Notes under the pieces: model-generated | The model's input: the letters and a program-made list of their open reading frames with translations, nothing else | Told to the model about the DNA's origin: nothing | Database searches by the model: none | Source: Allopusillimonas ginsengisoli | GTDB taxonomy: Bacteria > Pseudomonadota > Gammaproteobacteria > Burkholderiales > Burkholderiaceae_B | Length of the DNA: 64,000 nucleotides | Direction of reading: 5' to 3' | NCBI GenBank assembly: GCA_005239165.1 | Contig: RAPG01000005.1 | Location: 124,001 to 188,000, forward strand | Position numbers and translations under genes: made by a program | Shown here: one piece after another, positions 33,958 to 42,956 of the stretch | Layout of the letters: every line of letters starts with the position of its first letter | How positions within the stretch are numbered: position 1 is the stretch's first letter

Positions 33958-35457
33958 ATGATTGATAACCTTTGGCTCGGCCTCACCACAGCCTTTCACA
34001 TCAATAACCTTATGTATGCCTTTGTAGGCGTATTACTGGGTAACCTCATTGGCGTTCTGCCCGGTATCGGGGCGCTGGCCGCCATTTCCATGCTTTTACC
34101 CGTCACGTACGGGCTGGACCCAACCGGTGCGCTGCTGATGCTGGCTGGCCTGTATTACGGCACCAGTTTTGGCGGAGCAACCACCTCCATTCTGTTGAAC
34201 TTGCCAGGTACGGCGGCACACGCTGTCGTTTGTGTGGACGGCAACCCCATGGCGCGTCAGGGGCGTGGTGCCTCGGCCATTTTCATCGCGATGATTGCCT
34301 CGTTTCTGGGTGTGTGTGTGGGCATCATCATGATGATGTTCTTCGCCCCCTTGCTTACCGAAGCGGCGTTTTTGTTTGGGCCCGCCGAGTATTTTGCGCT
34401 TATGGTGATGGGGTTGCTGGCTGCATCCGCGCTGACCAGCGGGTCGCCCCTCAAAGGTATTGCGTCTGTTGTTATCGGGCTGGTGCTTGGTGTGGTGGGC
34501 ACTGACGTTAATAGCGGTGTGGCCCGTTTTGACTTCGGCATTCCTGAGCTCCAGGATGGTATTTCACTGGTTGCTCTTGCCATGGGCCTGTTTGGCGTGT
34601 CCGATGTGCTGGCAAATGCGGGACGGCTGGGCAAAGGGTCGATGATTTCAAAAGTGAAAGGCCGCGCAATGCGCCTGGCCAAAGGTGAGTTGCGCCAGTC
34701 GGCCGGTCCTATCGCGCGTGGCTCTATTGTGGGGTCGCTGCTGGGTATTTTGCCAGGTGCTGGGGGTACCATGGCCTCGTTCATGTCATATGCCATGGAA
34801 AAGAAAGTGTCCCGCACTCCCGAGCGTTTCGGGCATGGCGCCATTGAAGGTGTGGCCGGCCCAGAGTCTGCCAATAGCTCCGCAGCCATCACTGCTTTTA
34901 TTCCTACACTAACACTTGGTATTCCGGGTGACGCCGTGATGGCGCTGATGCTGGGCGCGTTAATGATTCACAACATCACACCGGGCCCTCAGATGATGGT
35001 CGAGCATCCTGCCATGTTCTGGGGCTTGCTGATCAGCTTCTGGATCGGCAACCTGATGCTGCTTATTCTTAATATTCCTCTGATCGGCATGTGGGTCAAG
35101 CTGCTTTCGGTGCCTTACCGCCTCATCTACCCTACAGTGCTGTTCCTGATTGCCATTGGTGTCTACAGCGCCAACAACAACCTGTTTGACGTTGGCATGG
35201 TGCTGGCTCTGGGCGTTTTTGGGTACGTTCTTGCCTCTGTAGGCTTTCAGCCCGCTCCGTTGCTATTGGGCTTTGTGCTGGGGCCTATGATGGAAGAAAA
35301 TTTCCGGCGAGCGCTGTTGCTTGCGCGTGGCGATGCATTGGTGTTTTTCCAGCGCCCGCTCAGCGGAACCTTTATGGCCATCACCATCTTGATGCTGGTA
35401 ATGGTTGCCTATAAACGGCTGAGGCGTAAGCCCTTGGTAGAAGTGGCAGCTTCTTAG
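33958..35457 (+). CDS. tctA: Tripartite tricarboxylate transporter large subunit TctA, second copy
   Basis: 499 residues, all hydrophobic. TctA motifs: GVLPGIGALAAISMLLP near 36, LYYGTSFGGATTSILLNLPG near 65, GILPGAGGTMASFMSYAMEKK near 265, and TLGIPGDAVMALMLGALMIH near 318. It is a different subtype from the copy at the left end. It is followed by a strong Rho-independent terminator, so tctB-tctA form a complete transcription unit. Confidence 0.94.
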   Translation: MIDNLWLGLTTAFHINNLMYAFVGVLLGNLIGVLPGIGALAAISMLLPVTYGLDPTGALLMLAGLYYGTSFGGATTSILLNLPGTAAHAVVCVDGNPMARQGRGASAIFIAMIASFLGVCVGIIMMMFFAPLLTEAAFLFGPAEYFALMVMGLLAASALTSGSPLKGIASVVIGLVLGVVGTDVNSGVARFDFGIPELQDGISLVALAMGLFGVSDVLANAGRLGKGSMISKVKGRAMRLAKGELRQSAGPIARGSIVGSLLGILPGAGGTMASFMSYAMEKKVSRTPERFGHGAIEGVAGPESANSSAAITAFIPTLTLGIPGDAVMALMLGALMIHNITPGPQMMVEHPAMFWGLLISFWIGNLMLLILNIPLIGMWVKLLSVPYRLIYPTVLFLIAIGVYSANNNLFDVGMVLALGVFGYVLASVGFQPAPLLLGFVLGPMMEENFRRALLLARGDALVFFQRPLSGTFMAITILMLVMVAYKRLRRKPLVEVAAS

Positions 35458-35482
35458 TGGTCTGATGCCGTCGCAGTAACAG

Positions 35483-35520
35483 AAAGGGCAGGTGTAACGT
35501 ACGTTATATCTGCCCTTTTT
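35483..35520 (+). terminator. Rho-independent terminator after the second tctA
   Basis: AAAGGGCAG pairs with CTGCCCTTT, with an inner TAACGT/ACGTTA stem, and runs directly into TTTTT. It lies 26 bases after the tctA stop. It is the best classic terminator in the window. Confidence 0.85.
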
Positions 35521-35705
35521 GATTCAGCCACTTTCGTGTGGACACCATACTGCTCGCCGACCGCACGCCCACTGGCCTGGTGCACAGAAAGCCCCACATG
35601 CTCAATCGTCGTGTGAGCCTGAGGCCTCAGCACTGTTGCCAGTACTGCCGCCCTGCCAGCAAGGCGTGGCCGGCACTATCTGGCTGGACGCGTGTATCGG
35701 TGGTT

Positions 35706-36512
35706 TTAGCGGGTATTTTCGCTTTCAACCGTTAAGTCGAGTACGTAGGCATACCGGGATGCATCGGCCGGAACATTGCGGCGCGTGTAACGTTTGAGCC
35801 TTAGCACGTTGCGCACGCCTGGCTCATGACGATAGCCTTCGATTTCATCATAAAACGCCTGCCACTGGCCTTGGTGCTGTTTGAGGCCGCTGGCATCATA
35901 GTCAACCGTGCGCACATTCAGGCATTGTTTGTTGGCAATAAGCGGATGCGAACATGGCACAGTTTGCGGGGCCACCTCAATAAAGACAATGTCAGCGGCG
36001 GAGCCATAAAGCGTTTCATGCGTGGGCTCGCCTTGTAGTACCCACTGACTGCCGTCATTGAAACCCAGTGTCAGTGATGGCTGCTGGTTTGCACCGGGCC
36101 GGGTTTCTACGCGCCAGGCAGACACCTCTGGAAGCCGCTGGCCTACTGCCTGCTCGTACTGCATGAGTGACGCGTCCGGGCAAAGCCGCATGGTTCCCAC
36201 AACCTGGTTGATGCGCATCTTGGTGCCAGTTATTGCGTAACTGGCGCCCAGCCTGTTGCATAAGCCGCTAACAGACACGCGTTGGTCTTTGAATGTGAGG
36301 TCCAGCGGGCCGTCTTCATTGCTACTGGGCCGTATCCATTGGGGTTGTGCGGTGCCCTGATCATCGATGGCCCTTTCCAGTTGCCAGTGATAGGCGGTCA
36401 GCATGTCATCATGGCCTGCTGCAGTCTGCGTGCTTTTGGCAGGGCCGCCTGTCTGTTGGGCGCATGCGGTCAGGCCGCTCAGTGCAATACACCAGAGCAG
36501 AGAACGTTTCAT
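35706..36512 (-). CDS. META-domain plus DUF4377-type lipoprotein
   Basis: 268 residues from the ATG at 36512. The signal MKRSLLWCIALSGLTAC ends in a lipobox. The first half has AYHWQLERAIDDQG, VSVSGLCNRLGASYAITG and MRLCPDASLMQYEQAV, the META/HslJ-type fold; the second half has VAPQTVPC, CLNVRTVDYDASGL and FYDEIEGYRHEPGVRNVLRLKRY, the DUF4377-like module. HslJ relatives are linked to outer-membrane stress or drug sensitivity, but no clear biochemical role is known. The gene stands alone on the minus strand. Confidence 0.8.
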   Translation of the reverse strand: MKRSLLWCIALSGLTACAQQTGGPAKSTQTAAGHDDMLTAYHWQLERAIDDQGTAQPQWIRPSSNEDGPLDLTFKDQRVSVSGLCNRLGASYAITGTKMRINQVVGTMRLCPDASLMQYEQAVGQRLPEVSAWRVETRPGANQQPSLTLGFNDGSQWVLQGEPTHETLYGSAADIVFIEVAPQTVPCSHPLIANKQCLNVRTVDYDASGLKQHQGQWQAFYDEIEGYRHEPGVRNVLRLKRYTRRNVPADASRYAYVLDLTVESENTR

Positions 36513-36579
36513 GTGTTTATTCCTTTTCTGACAGAGTGTTTTGGTTGAGATTATGCCGCGCAGCGCAGGCCGATGACTG

Positions 36580-37395
36580 TCATCGCGGTAGCAACAGTTC
36601 GCCGCAGCCGGCACGGTGTGTGTTTTCGAGTGCCACCACTACACGTTCACAGGCAAGCCTGGCGGCATCCGCCAGACTGTTGCCCTGAAGCAGATGGGCC
36701 GCTGTGGCGGCGCTGAACAGATCGCCAGTGCCCTTGGGCATGGTGTCAACCCTGGCGTGGCGCACAATATCTGCGCTGTCGCGTGTGACGACTGCCACAT
36801 GAATCTGGTCGGGTGCCCAGTCTGCTGGCGCCGCGCTGGTAACGGCCACCCATTGCAGGTTCCCAGTAAGCAGGCTGCGGGCTGCTTCAATAACGCTGGC
36901 GGTATCGTCAGTGGGCATGCCGGTCAGGCAGGCAAGCTCAAACCCATTGGGTGTAATCCCGTGAGCCAGCGGCAACAGGTGGCTGCGATACGCGTCGACC
37001 ATACCCGGTGCTACATAGATACCGGTGTCGTGGTCTCCGATTACCGGGTCTATCTGTACCCGTATGGAAGGGTACTCTGCCGTCACGTCCACCACCCACT
37101 CGGCCAGCGCGTGCGCCTGATCCGGGCCGCCCAGATAACCGACAAGAATAGTACGCACGTGGCCCAGCGCATCGCGGGCACGTAGATCTTGCAGATATCC
37201 TTTAAACCATTCAAGCGGGACGGGTCCGCCGTGCAGTGTCGGATAGTGAGGGGTGTTGCTGAGTATCACCGTAGGAACCGCCGCAACAGAAAAACCCAGA
37301 GCGTGCAACGTGGGTACAGCGACGCTGTTGCCGACGTGGCCGTAAACCACTTGAGATTGCACGGAAATAACGTCTATGGGCAGCGGCAGGTTCAT
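36580..37395 (-). CDS. pdxY: Pyridoxal kinase PdxY
   Basis: 271 residues. The ribokinase-like fold of the PdxK/PdxY group is visible: [26 protein letters not shown] at the start, the central [27 protein letters not shown], and the anion-hole/catalytic [18 protein letters not shown] with the base Asp in GTGD. It phosphorylates pyridoxal to pyridoxal 5'-phosphate in the vitamin B6 salvage path. It is the first gene of its unit; the META lipoprotein follows 67 bases later on the same strand. Confidence 0.92.
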   Translation of the reverse strand: MNLPLPIDVISVQSQVVYGHVGNSVAVPTLHALGFSVAAVPTVILSNTPHYPTLHGGPVPLEWFKGYLQDLRARDALGHVRTILVGYLGGPDQAHALAEWVVDVTAEYPSIRVQIDPVIGDHDTGIYVAPGMVDAYRSHLLPLAHGITPNGFELACLTGMPTDDTASVIEAARSLLTGNLQWVAVTSAAPADWAPDQIHVAVVTRDSADIVRHARVDTMPKGTGDLFSAATAAHLLQGNSLADAARLACERVVVALENTHRAGCGELLLPR

Positions 37396-37787
37396 GATGG
37401 GGCATCAGGCAGTGAGTATGGGCGTTCATTGTAAAGCCATGGTTACCGTTTTCTTCTGGTGTGGAGCGCTGCGCTCCGGCCCCCCACCGCCCAATCAACT
37501 TATTGTCCAATCTATTGTCGCGTGGAGGGCCTGATGGTGAGCGTGCTGCTTTTGAGCAGTAATAGTGCCGGGCTGCCGACGATGATCTGTTGGAACCCTG
37601 GCCGCGTTCGGCTAGTGGTGCTTGAGCGTGCTTTTTTTAATACATCTTCCGTGAAGTGGTTCGATGTACAGTTTAATTTTGTGACCGGACGGGTCGGTGG
37701 CGCAGACCACGACTGACCATTAAGGTATCGAGTTTTTAATCGGGTTCTTAATACAGTCTGGGCCGTCGGGCGGGACTTTTTCACATC
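37396..37787. other. Intergenic region between pdxY and the DUF2520 gene
   Basis: 392 bases between divergent genes. I see no convincing gene. CCAATC occurs twice (about 37490-37495 and 37506-37511), each followed closely by TATTGTC, which gives a short direct repeat of possible operator type. An 85-codon frame on the plus strand and a long minus-strand shadow frame have no protein-like composition. Confidence 0.4.
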
Positions 37788-38720
37788 ATGCACAACAACC
37801 TCATCTGGAATGCAATGACCATGCCACACACCGAGCTCGCTTCTGTTTTTCCCAAAATCGGCTTTATTGGTGCTGGCAGATTGGGCTGTGCACTGGCATG
37901 GTGTCTCGACCAGAAGGGGGCACACGTGCATGCCGTGGCGAGCCGCAGCGCTGACAGTGCAACCGCGCTGGCGGCGGGTTGTAGTGCCTGCGCTGTGATG
38001 TCGCCTCAGCAAGTGGCTGATGAGTGTGATCTCATCTTTATTACGACGCCCGATGCCGCTATTGCCCCTGCTGCAGAGGGCATATGCTGGCGGCCAGGCA
38101 GCAGTGTGGTGCATTGCAGCGGGGCCACTGAGGTGCAGGTGCTGGGCAAAGCGTTGGCAGAAGGCGCCGAGGTGGGTGGCTTTCATCCCATGCATACCTT
38201 CGCAGATCCGGTGACGGCGGCGCGTACGCTGTCGGGCTGCGTCATCACAATAGAAGCGGGCGAGCCTCTGAGCCAACGGCTGTCTCGCCTGGTCACGGCT
38301 CTTGGGTGCACGGTCAACCATCTGCCTGCAGGCATGCGGGTCCGGTACCATGCCTCGTGCGGGTTTGCCTCACAGTTTGTCAACGTGTTGCTGGCCGAAG
38401 GTGTAGGTGCCTGGCAAAGTTGGGGCAGCACCGAGCAGGCCGCGCTTGCCGCCTTTTTACCCATGCTGCGAGGCACTATTGCTTCCATTGAAACCTCGGG
38501 GCTCGCAAAGGGGATGCCAGGCCCCGTATCGCGAGGCGATACACATACGGTGGAGCGGCATGTTCAGGCGCTGCGCGACTTCGATCCCGATATGGCGTCC
38601 TTTTACCGCGCGCTGTGCCGGCGCTCCGTTCCACTTGCCCAAAAGGCCGGGCGCATTGACGACGCTCAGGCCGCCAGCATCAAGGCCGTGCTGGACACTG
38701 CCGGCGATGCCCCCGAGTAA
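37788..38720 (+). CDS. Rossmann-fold/DUF2520 dehydrogenase-like protein
   Basis: 310 residues. The N-terminal nucleotide-binding motif GFIGAGRLGCALAWCL, then DLIFITTPDAAIAPAAEG and HCSGATEVQVL, and a helical DUF2520 C-terminal domain beginning around GGFHPMHTFADP. It resembles the ketopantoate/6-phosphogluconate dehydrogenase-like group; a reductase role is likely but no substrate is known. In-frame ATGs at 37815 and 37821 are alternative starts. It ends 147 bases before the ABC-NnrS operon. Confidence 0.82.
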   Translation: MHNNLIWNAMTMPHTELASVFPKIGFIGAGRLGCALAWCLDQKGAHVHAVASRSADSATALAAGCSACAVMSPQQVADECDLIFITTPDAAIAPAAEGICWRPGSSVVHCSGATEVQVLGKALAEGAEVGGFHPMHTFADPVTAARTLSGCVITIEAGEPLSQRLSRLVTALGCTVNHLPAGMRVRYHASCGFASQFVNVLLAEGVGAWQSWGSTEQAALAAFLPMLRGTIASIETSGLAKGMPGPVSRGDTHTVERHVQALRDFDPDMASFYRALCRRSVPLAQKAGRIDDAQAASIKAVLDTAGDAPE

Positions 38721-38734
38721 AGCACCTCGTGTTC

Positions 38735-38776
38735 TTGATGCAGATCATGTAAGAATGGCCTGCATAAAAATACACT
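38735..38776 (+). promoter_or_regulatory. FNR/DNR box and class II promoter for the ABC-nnrS operon
   Basis: TTGAT-GCAG-ATCAT at 38735-38748 matches TTGAT-N4-ATCAA with one mismatch. Placing its centre at -41.5 puts the -10 hexamer at 38771-38776, which reads TACACT (4 of 6 to TATAAT), and the start near 38783. This is the standard class II spacing for Crp/Fnr activators. It lies about 120 bases before the binding-protein start. Confidence 0.65.
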
Positions 38777-38867
38777 ATGCTTATGGGAATGATTACTTTT
38801 AGCAATGCGGGCTCGCCAGGCGGCGTGCCTGTGTGCTTGGTCTTGTGCACAACAGAAAGGCATCAAA

Positions 38868-39923
38868 ATGATTGACGGCGGGCAGGCATGGCAGGTGGGC
38901 GGTTTGTCGCGCAAACGGCGCGATCTGCTTGGTGGGTTGGCATTGTTGCCGCTCATGTCTGCGGCAAACGCATGGGGTGCCCAATCCGCTGACCAGCAGG
39001 GGCCGCATCTTGACATGGCTGGCCCCCCTGCATCGGTATCATTTCCTCTTCTTCACATGATGGAAAGTGGCGCGCTTGCCGACTTTACTGATAAGGCGCG
39101 GTTTACGCTATGGACCAACCCCGATCAGCTCAGGGCGCTCGCCATGGAGGGTAAAACGTCGTTTATTGCCGCACCTACCAATGTGGCGGCCAATCTTTAC
39201 AACCGCGGCGTGCCGCTAACACTCGTTAATGTGGCTGTCTGGGGTATTTTGTGGATGGTGTCACGCAGCCCTGACATGAAGACCCTGGCTGATTTCAAAG
39301 GTAAAGAGATCGCCATCCCATTTCGTGCCGACATGCCCGACATTATCTTTAGCTTTCTGTGCGAAAAGCAGGGGCTGAATCTTCGCAAAGATTTCAAGCT
39401 GCGCTATGTGGCTACGCCCATGGATGCTGTGCAACTGCTGCTCATGCGTCGGGTAGACCATGCCTTGCTTGCCGAACCCGCCATTTCCATGGCCTTGCGC
39501 AAGTCGCATTCGTTTCCGGTTTCTGTCGTGGCACCCGAGCTGTATCGCAGCGTTAATCTGCAAGAAGAATGGGGTCGGCTGCTTGATCGCCCACCGCGCA
39601 TTCCTCAGGCAGGCATGGCGGCTTTGGGTGCTGCGCGCAATAACCCCAAACTGCTAGCCCGTTTTGAAAAGGCCTATGCTGAGTCGACCGCATGGTGTTT
39701 TGCCAACCCGCAAGAGTGTGGTGAACTTGTCGCACGGCACATTACCATGCTCACCCCCGAGGCGGTTACCGATTCGCTGATGTTTGCACCTCAGCATTAC
39801 GCAACTGCCGTCCAGGCCCGCTCTGAACTTGAATACTTTTATCAGCTCTTGCTTGATCGTGAGCCTGCAACAGTAGGCGGCAAGCTGCCTGACGATGCCT
39901 TTTACGCAGGCGCAGGGGCGTAA
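38868..39923 (+). CDS. TauT/NitT-type ABC transporter binding protein, Tat signal
   Basis: 351 residues from the ATG at 38868, after AGAAAGG. A twin-arginine signal LSRKRRDLLGGLALLPLMS ends NAWGA|Q. The mature part is of the SsuA/TauA/NMT1-like fold: LADFKGKEIAIPFRADMPDIIF near 163, then VDHALLAEPAISMALRKSH near 227. It should bind a small ligand for the permease encoded next; the ligand is unknown. It is the first gene of a four-gene operon ending in nnrS and has an FNR-type box upstream. Confidence 0.88.
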   Translation: MIDGGQAWQVGGLSRKRRDLLGGLALLPLMSAANAWGAQSADQQGPHLDMAGPPASVSFPLLHMMESGALADFTDKARFTLWTNPDQLRALAMEGKTSFIAAPTNVAANLYNRGVPLTLVNVAVWGILWMVSRSPDMKTLADFKGKEIAIPFRADMPDIIFSFLCEKQGLNLRKDFKLRYVATPMDAVQLLLMRRVDHALLAEPAISMALRKSHSFPVSVVAPELYRSVNLQEEWGRLLDRPPRIPQAGMAALGAARNNPKLLARFEKAYAESTAWCFANPQECGELVARHITMLTPEAVTDSLMFAPQHYATAVQARSELEYFYQLLLDREPATVGGKLPDDAFYAGAGA

Positions 39924-39931
39924 ACAGGGCA

Positions 39932-40735
39932 ATGATGCATTTTTTGCTCAAGCTGCGAAATGCCGGGGCTGCAACACTGGCATATTTGTGGAGCGGCTGG
40001 GGCGCGATCGCCAGCATATTGCTGTTCTGTGCCCTCTGGGAGGCCGGCGCGCGCGCATATGGCCCGCTGGTTCTTCCAGGCCCTGTGGCAACCTTGCATC
40101 AGCTGACGCATATGTTTCACGAGGGCGTTGCTGCGCCCGAACTCGTCATTTCCGCACGACGCAGTCTTAGCGGCTTAGGTGCCGCTTTGGTGGTGGGTAC
40201 TGCGGCAGGGTTACTGGCAGGCCGGTCGCTCACGGCCGCCATGGTCTCACGCCCCTTGGTCACGTTGCTGCTGGGCATGCCGCCCATTGCGTGGCTGGTG
40301 CTGGCCATGCTCTGGTTTGGCATGGGAGATGCTACGCCTGTATTTACGGTGTTCGTAGCGTGCTTTCCTGTGGTATTTGCAGGTGCCATGCAGGGCGCGC
40401 GTACACTAGATAATCAACTTAAAGACGTGGCTCGCGCCTACCGCCTGCCCTGGCACATGATGTTGGCTGATGTCTATTTCCCGCATGTACTGTCCTATCT
40501 GTTCCCTTCCTGGATCACAGCGCTGGGTATTTCCTGGAAAGTAGTGGTGATGGCAGAGCTTCTTACTACCCCCGATGGGGTCGGTGCGGCACTGGCCGTA
40601 TCACGGGCTCAGCTTGACACTGCCAGTTCGCTGGGCTGGATTGTTGCCGTGCTCGGTCTTTTATTGGCGGTAGAGTACCTGGTGCTCGAACCTTTTAAGC
40701 GGCGTGTAGAGCGCTGGCGTTCGGAGCCCGTATGA
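39932..40735 (+). CDS. TauT/NitT-type ABC transporter permease
   Basis: 267 residues with six membrane segments. It has the SsuC/TauC-like opening (ILLFCALWEAGARAYG, VLPGPVATLHQL) and the cytoplasmic loop DNQLKDVARAYRLPWHMMLADVYFPHVLSY in place of a canonical EAA, followed by ALGISWKVVVMAELLTTPDGVG, which is typical. It starts 9 bases after the binding protein gene and overlaps the ATPase by 4 bases. Confidence 0.92.
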   Translation: MMHFLLKLRNAGAATLAYLWSGWGAIASILLFCALWEAGARAYGPLVLPGPVATLHQLTHMFHEGVAAPELVISARRSLSGLGAALVVGTAAGLLAGRSLTAAMVSRPLVTLLLGMPPIAWLVLAMLWFGMGDATPVFTVFVACFPVVFAGAMQGARTLDNQLKDVARAYRLPWHMMLADVYFPHVLSYLFPSWITALGISWKVVVMAELLTTPDGVGAALAVSRAQLDTASSLGWIVAVLGLLLAVEYLVLEPFKRRVERWRSEPV

Positions 40736-41526
40736 GCATGCTTGAAATCCGCCGGCTTGTGCATCGTTATGCCCTCACTGAAGTGCTGGATGGCATCAGC
40801 CTTGAGCTGCGGGCAGGCGAGACGCTGGCCTTGGTTGGGCCTTCGGGCTGCGGTAAAAGCACGCTATTGCACATTGTGGCTGGGCTTATCAACGCCTCTG
40901 AAGGCACGGTTACCTCAAGCTTTCGCGACACAGCGTGTGTATTTCAACAACCACGGCTCATGCCCTGGAAAAACACCGTCGACAACATCGCACTGGGTCT
41001 GCAGGCCAAGGGTGTGTCCAAGGCCCGGCGTCGCGAGCAGGGAAGCAAAATGGCCTTGCGGTTAGGCCTTGATGCCGAAGACCTGGACAAATACCCACAT
41101 GAGCTTTCAGGAGGCATGCAAAGCCGTGTGGCCCTGGGGCGTGCGCTGGCGCTGGAACCAGATCTGCTGCTGCTTGATGAGCCTTTTTCAGCACTTGATA
41201 TTGGCCTCAAGTTTGAGCTTTATCGCTTGCTTCGGCATCAGATAGAGCAGGCGGGTGCTGCCGTGCTTATGATTACCCACGATTTGATGGAAGCCGTGAG
41301 GTTGGCAGACAGGGTGCTTATGATGGCGCCCAACCCGGGCCGTTTCGTGCGTGAGTTTACGTTTTCACGGGTTCAGGCAGATCGTGACGACAGCTACATT
41401 TATCAGACCACCGGGCAAATGATGCAGGCTGATGAGGTGCGCATAGGTTTCGGGCTTGAGCAAGGGCACTTGCCGCGTTTGGGTCATGAGGACGAGCCGT
41501 CCCAACACGGGGGGTGTTCAGTATGA
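40732..41526 (+). CDS. TauT/NitT-type ABC transporter ATP-binding protein
   Basis: 264 residues. Walker A GPSGCGKST at about 38-46, Q-loop VFQQPRLMPWKNTVDN, signature LSGGMQSRVALGRAL, Walker B LLLLDEPFSALD and switch His in ITHDLMEA are intact, as in SsuB/TauB proteins. The C-terminal 40 residues are polar and rich in Gln, His and Gly. It overlaps the permease by 4 bases and nnrS by 4 bases, so all four genes should be translated together. Confidence 0.93.
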   Translation: MSMLEIRRLVHRYALTEVLDGISLELRAGETLALVGPSGCGKSTLLHIVAGLINASEGTVTSSFRDTACVFQQPRLMPWKNTVDNIALGLQAKGVSKARRREQGSKMALRLGLDAEDLDKYPHELSGGMQSRVALGRALALEPDLLLLDEPFSALDIGLKFELYRLLRHQIEQAGAAVLMITHDLMEAVRLADRVLMMAPNPGRFVREFTFSRVQADRDDSYIYQTTGQMMQADEVRIGFGLEQGHLPRLGHEDEPSQHGGCSV

Positions 41527-42956
41527 ACAAGCAACCGCGTGGTCCGGCGCCAGGTCAGGTGTTACCCCATTCTGACGAACGCAAAGACGGCCCACCGCTG
41601 CACCCCACGCTTAAAACCGGGCCAAGCCCTGCATTGACAATGGTCGACCGACTGCCCGTGCTGATGTGTGGGTTTCGGCCATTTTTTGCGCTCACAGCAG
41701 TAAGTGCGCCACTGTTTATGATGATCTGGCTGTTCTCGCTGGGCGGGCTGGACATCATGCCGCCCTTGCCGGGCGGACTTGTGCTTTGGCATGCACATGA
41801 ACTTATTTATGGTTTTGGCGCGGCCTCGGTGGCTGGTTTTGCCCTTACTGCGATTCCTGAGTTTACCGGCACTACTCCCATCGCGCGACGGCCGCTGGCG
41901 TATCTGGTCTCGCTCTGGTTGCTTGCCCGCGTCAGTTATGTTCTGGCCGGCTGGTGGTGGCCGGCGATAGGTTTGTGGCCGGCGGCTGCCTGCAATCTTG
42001 CATTATGGGTGGGCTTGCTGGCTCAGATTATGCCGCCCCTCTGGCGTGACCCTGAGCGACGCCACACGAGCTTTGCGTGGGCCATCGCCGCACTGGCCAT
42101 ACTGCAGGCGGGTTTTTTTATATCGCTGATTATGCAGGGCGACTTTGTGCAAGGCATGTCTGCCCACAGCGACCATGCCTCTGTAATGGCTCAGGCAGCC
42201 AGGCTGTTGCTGGGAGCGTCTGCTTTTGCGTGGCTGTACGCTGCAGTGGGTGCCATGATGGTGCTGATTATTGTGGCGGCCAGTCGGGTGTCCATGAGTG
42301 TAATGAACAACCGTGTAGAGTCGGGGCGCTTGGCGGGTAAAGAAGACGATACTCAGGCCACGGTTTATCTTGCCCGCCCGCCGCGACGGTACCTGGCTGT
42401 GTTTACCATTGTCTTGTGCAGCGCCGTCGAGTTTGTGGCGGGTGCCGACATTATTACAGGATGGACGGCACTGGCTGCCGCAGCGGCCACACTCAACCTG
42501 CTCAACGACTGGCATATAGGTCGCCGTCTTTTTACACGATGGGCCTTGATGTTGTATGGGTCGTACTGGCTAATAGCGCTTGGTTACGGGGCCATGGGCG
42601 CGGCCTGGCTGGGCGCGCCGATAACCGCCTCGGCAGGCCGCCATTTGCTGATGGCGGGCGCCATGGCCTTGTCCATTTTTGCCATTATGAATATTGCAGG
42701 GCGTATTCATGCAGGCAAATGGCTAGACCGACGAATTTGGGTGCCATTGGTGGCGAGCGCCATCGTGCTCGCCGCATTGCTGCGCGCAGTGGCTGGCGTA
42801 TGGCTGGCCGCCCAGTTTTTGATGCCTTTGCTGGTTGGTGCCGGCGTGCTGTGGTCGGCGGCGTTTGTTGTGTATGTGATCTATGCTGGCCCGGTGTTGC
42901 TGGGAAAGCGTACCGACGGCCAGACTGGTTGCGCCGAGCCCCTGTCAGATGGATAG
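41523..42956 (+). CDS. nnrS: NnrS family haem-copper membrane protein
   Basis: 477 residues from the ATG at 41523, in an ATGA overlap with the ATPase gene. After a polar N-terminus come about 12 membrane helices. NnrS features include CGFRPFFALTAVSAPLFM, LVLWHAHELIYGFGAASVAGFALTAIPEFTG split over residues 85-115, with His-Ala-His-Glu as a probable metal or haem site. NnrS is tied to nitric oxide and nitrosative-stress responses and often controlled by NnrR/DNR/NsrR (known family context). Here it shares an operon with an ABC transporter and faces a Crp/Fnr regulator, overlapping its 3' end by 12 bases. Confidence 0.9.
   Translation: MNKQPRGPAPGQVLPHSDERKDGPPLHPTLKTGPSPALTMVDRLPVLMCGFRPFFALTAVSAPLFMMIWLFSLGGLDIMPPLPGGLVLWHAHELIYGFGAASVAGFALTAIPEFTGTTPIARRPLAYLVSLWLLARVSYVLAGWWWPAIGLWPAAACNLALWVGLLAQIMPPLWRDPERRHTSFAWAIAALAILQAGFFISLIMQGDFVQGMSAHSDHASVMAQAARLLLGASAFAWLYAAVGAMMVLIIVAASRVSMSVMNNRVESGRLAGKEDDTQATVYLARPPRRYLAVFTIVLCSAVEFVAGADIITGWTALAAAAATLNLLNDWHIGRRLFTRWALMLYGSYWLIALGYGAMGAAWLGAPITASAGRHLLMAGAMALSIFAIMNIAGRIHAGKWLDRRIWVPLVASAIVLAALLRAVAGVWLAAQFLMPLLVGAGVLWSAAFVVYVIYAGPVLLGKRTDGQTGCAEPLSDG

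Noticed and set aside
37512..38351. 279-codon minus-strand frame across the DUF2520 gene
   Set aside because: It is the shadow of a well-supported Rossmann-fold gene on the plus strand and has no protein-like motifs.
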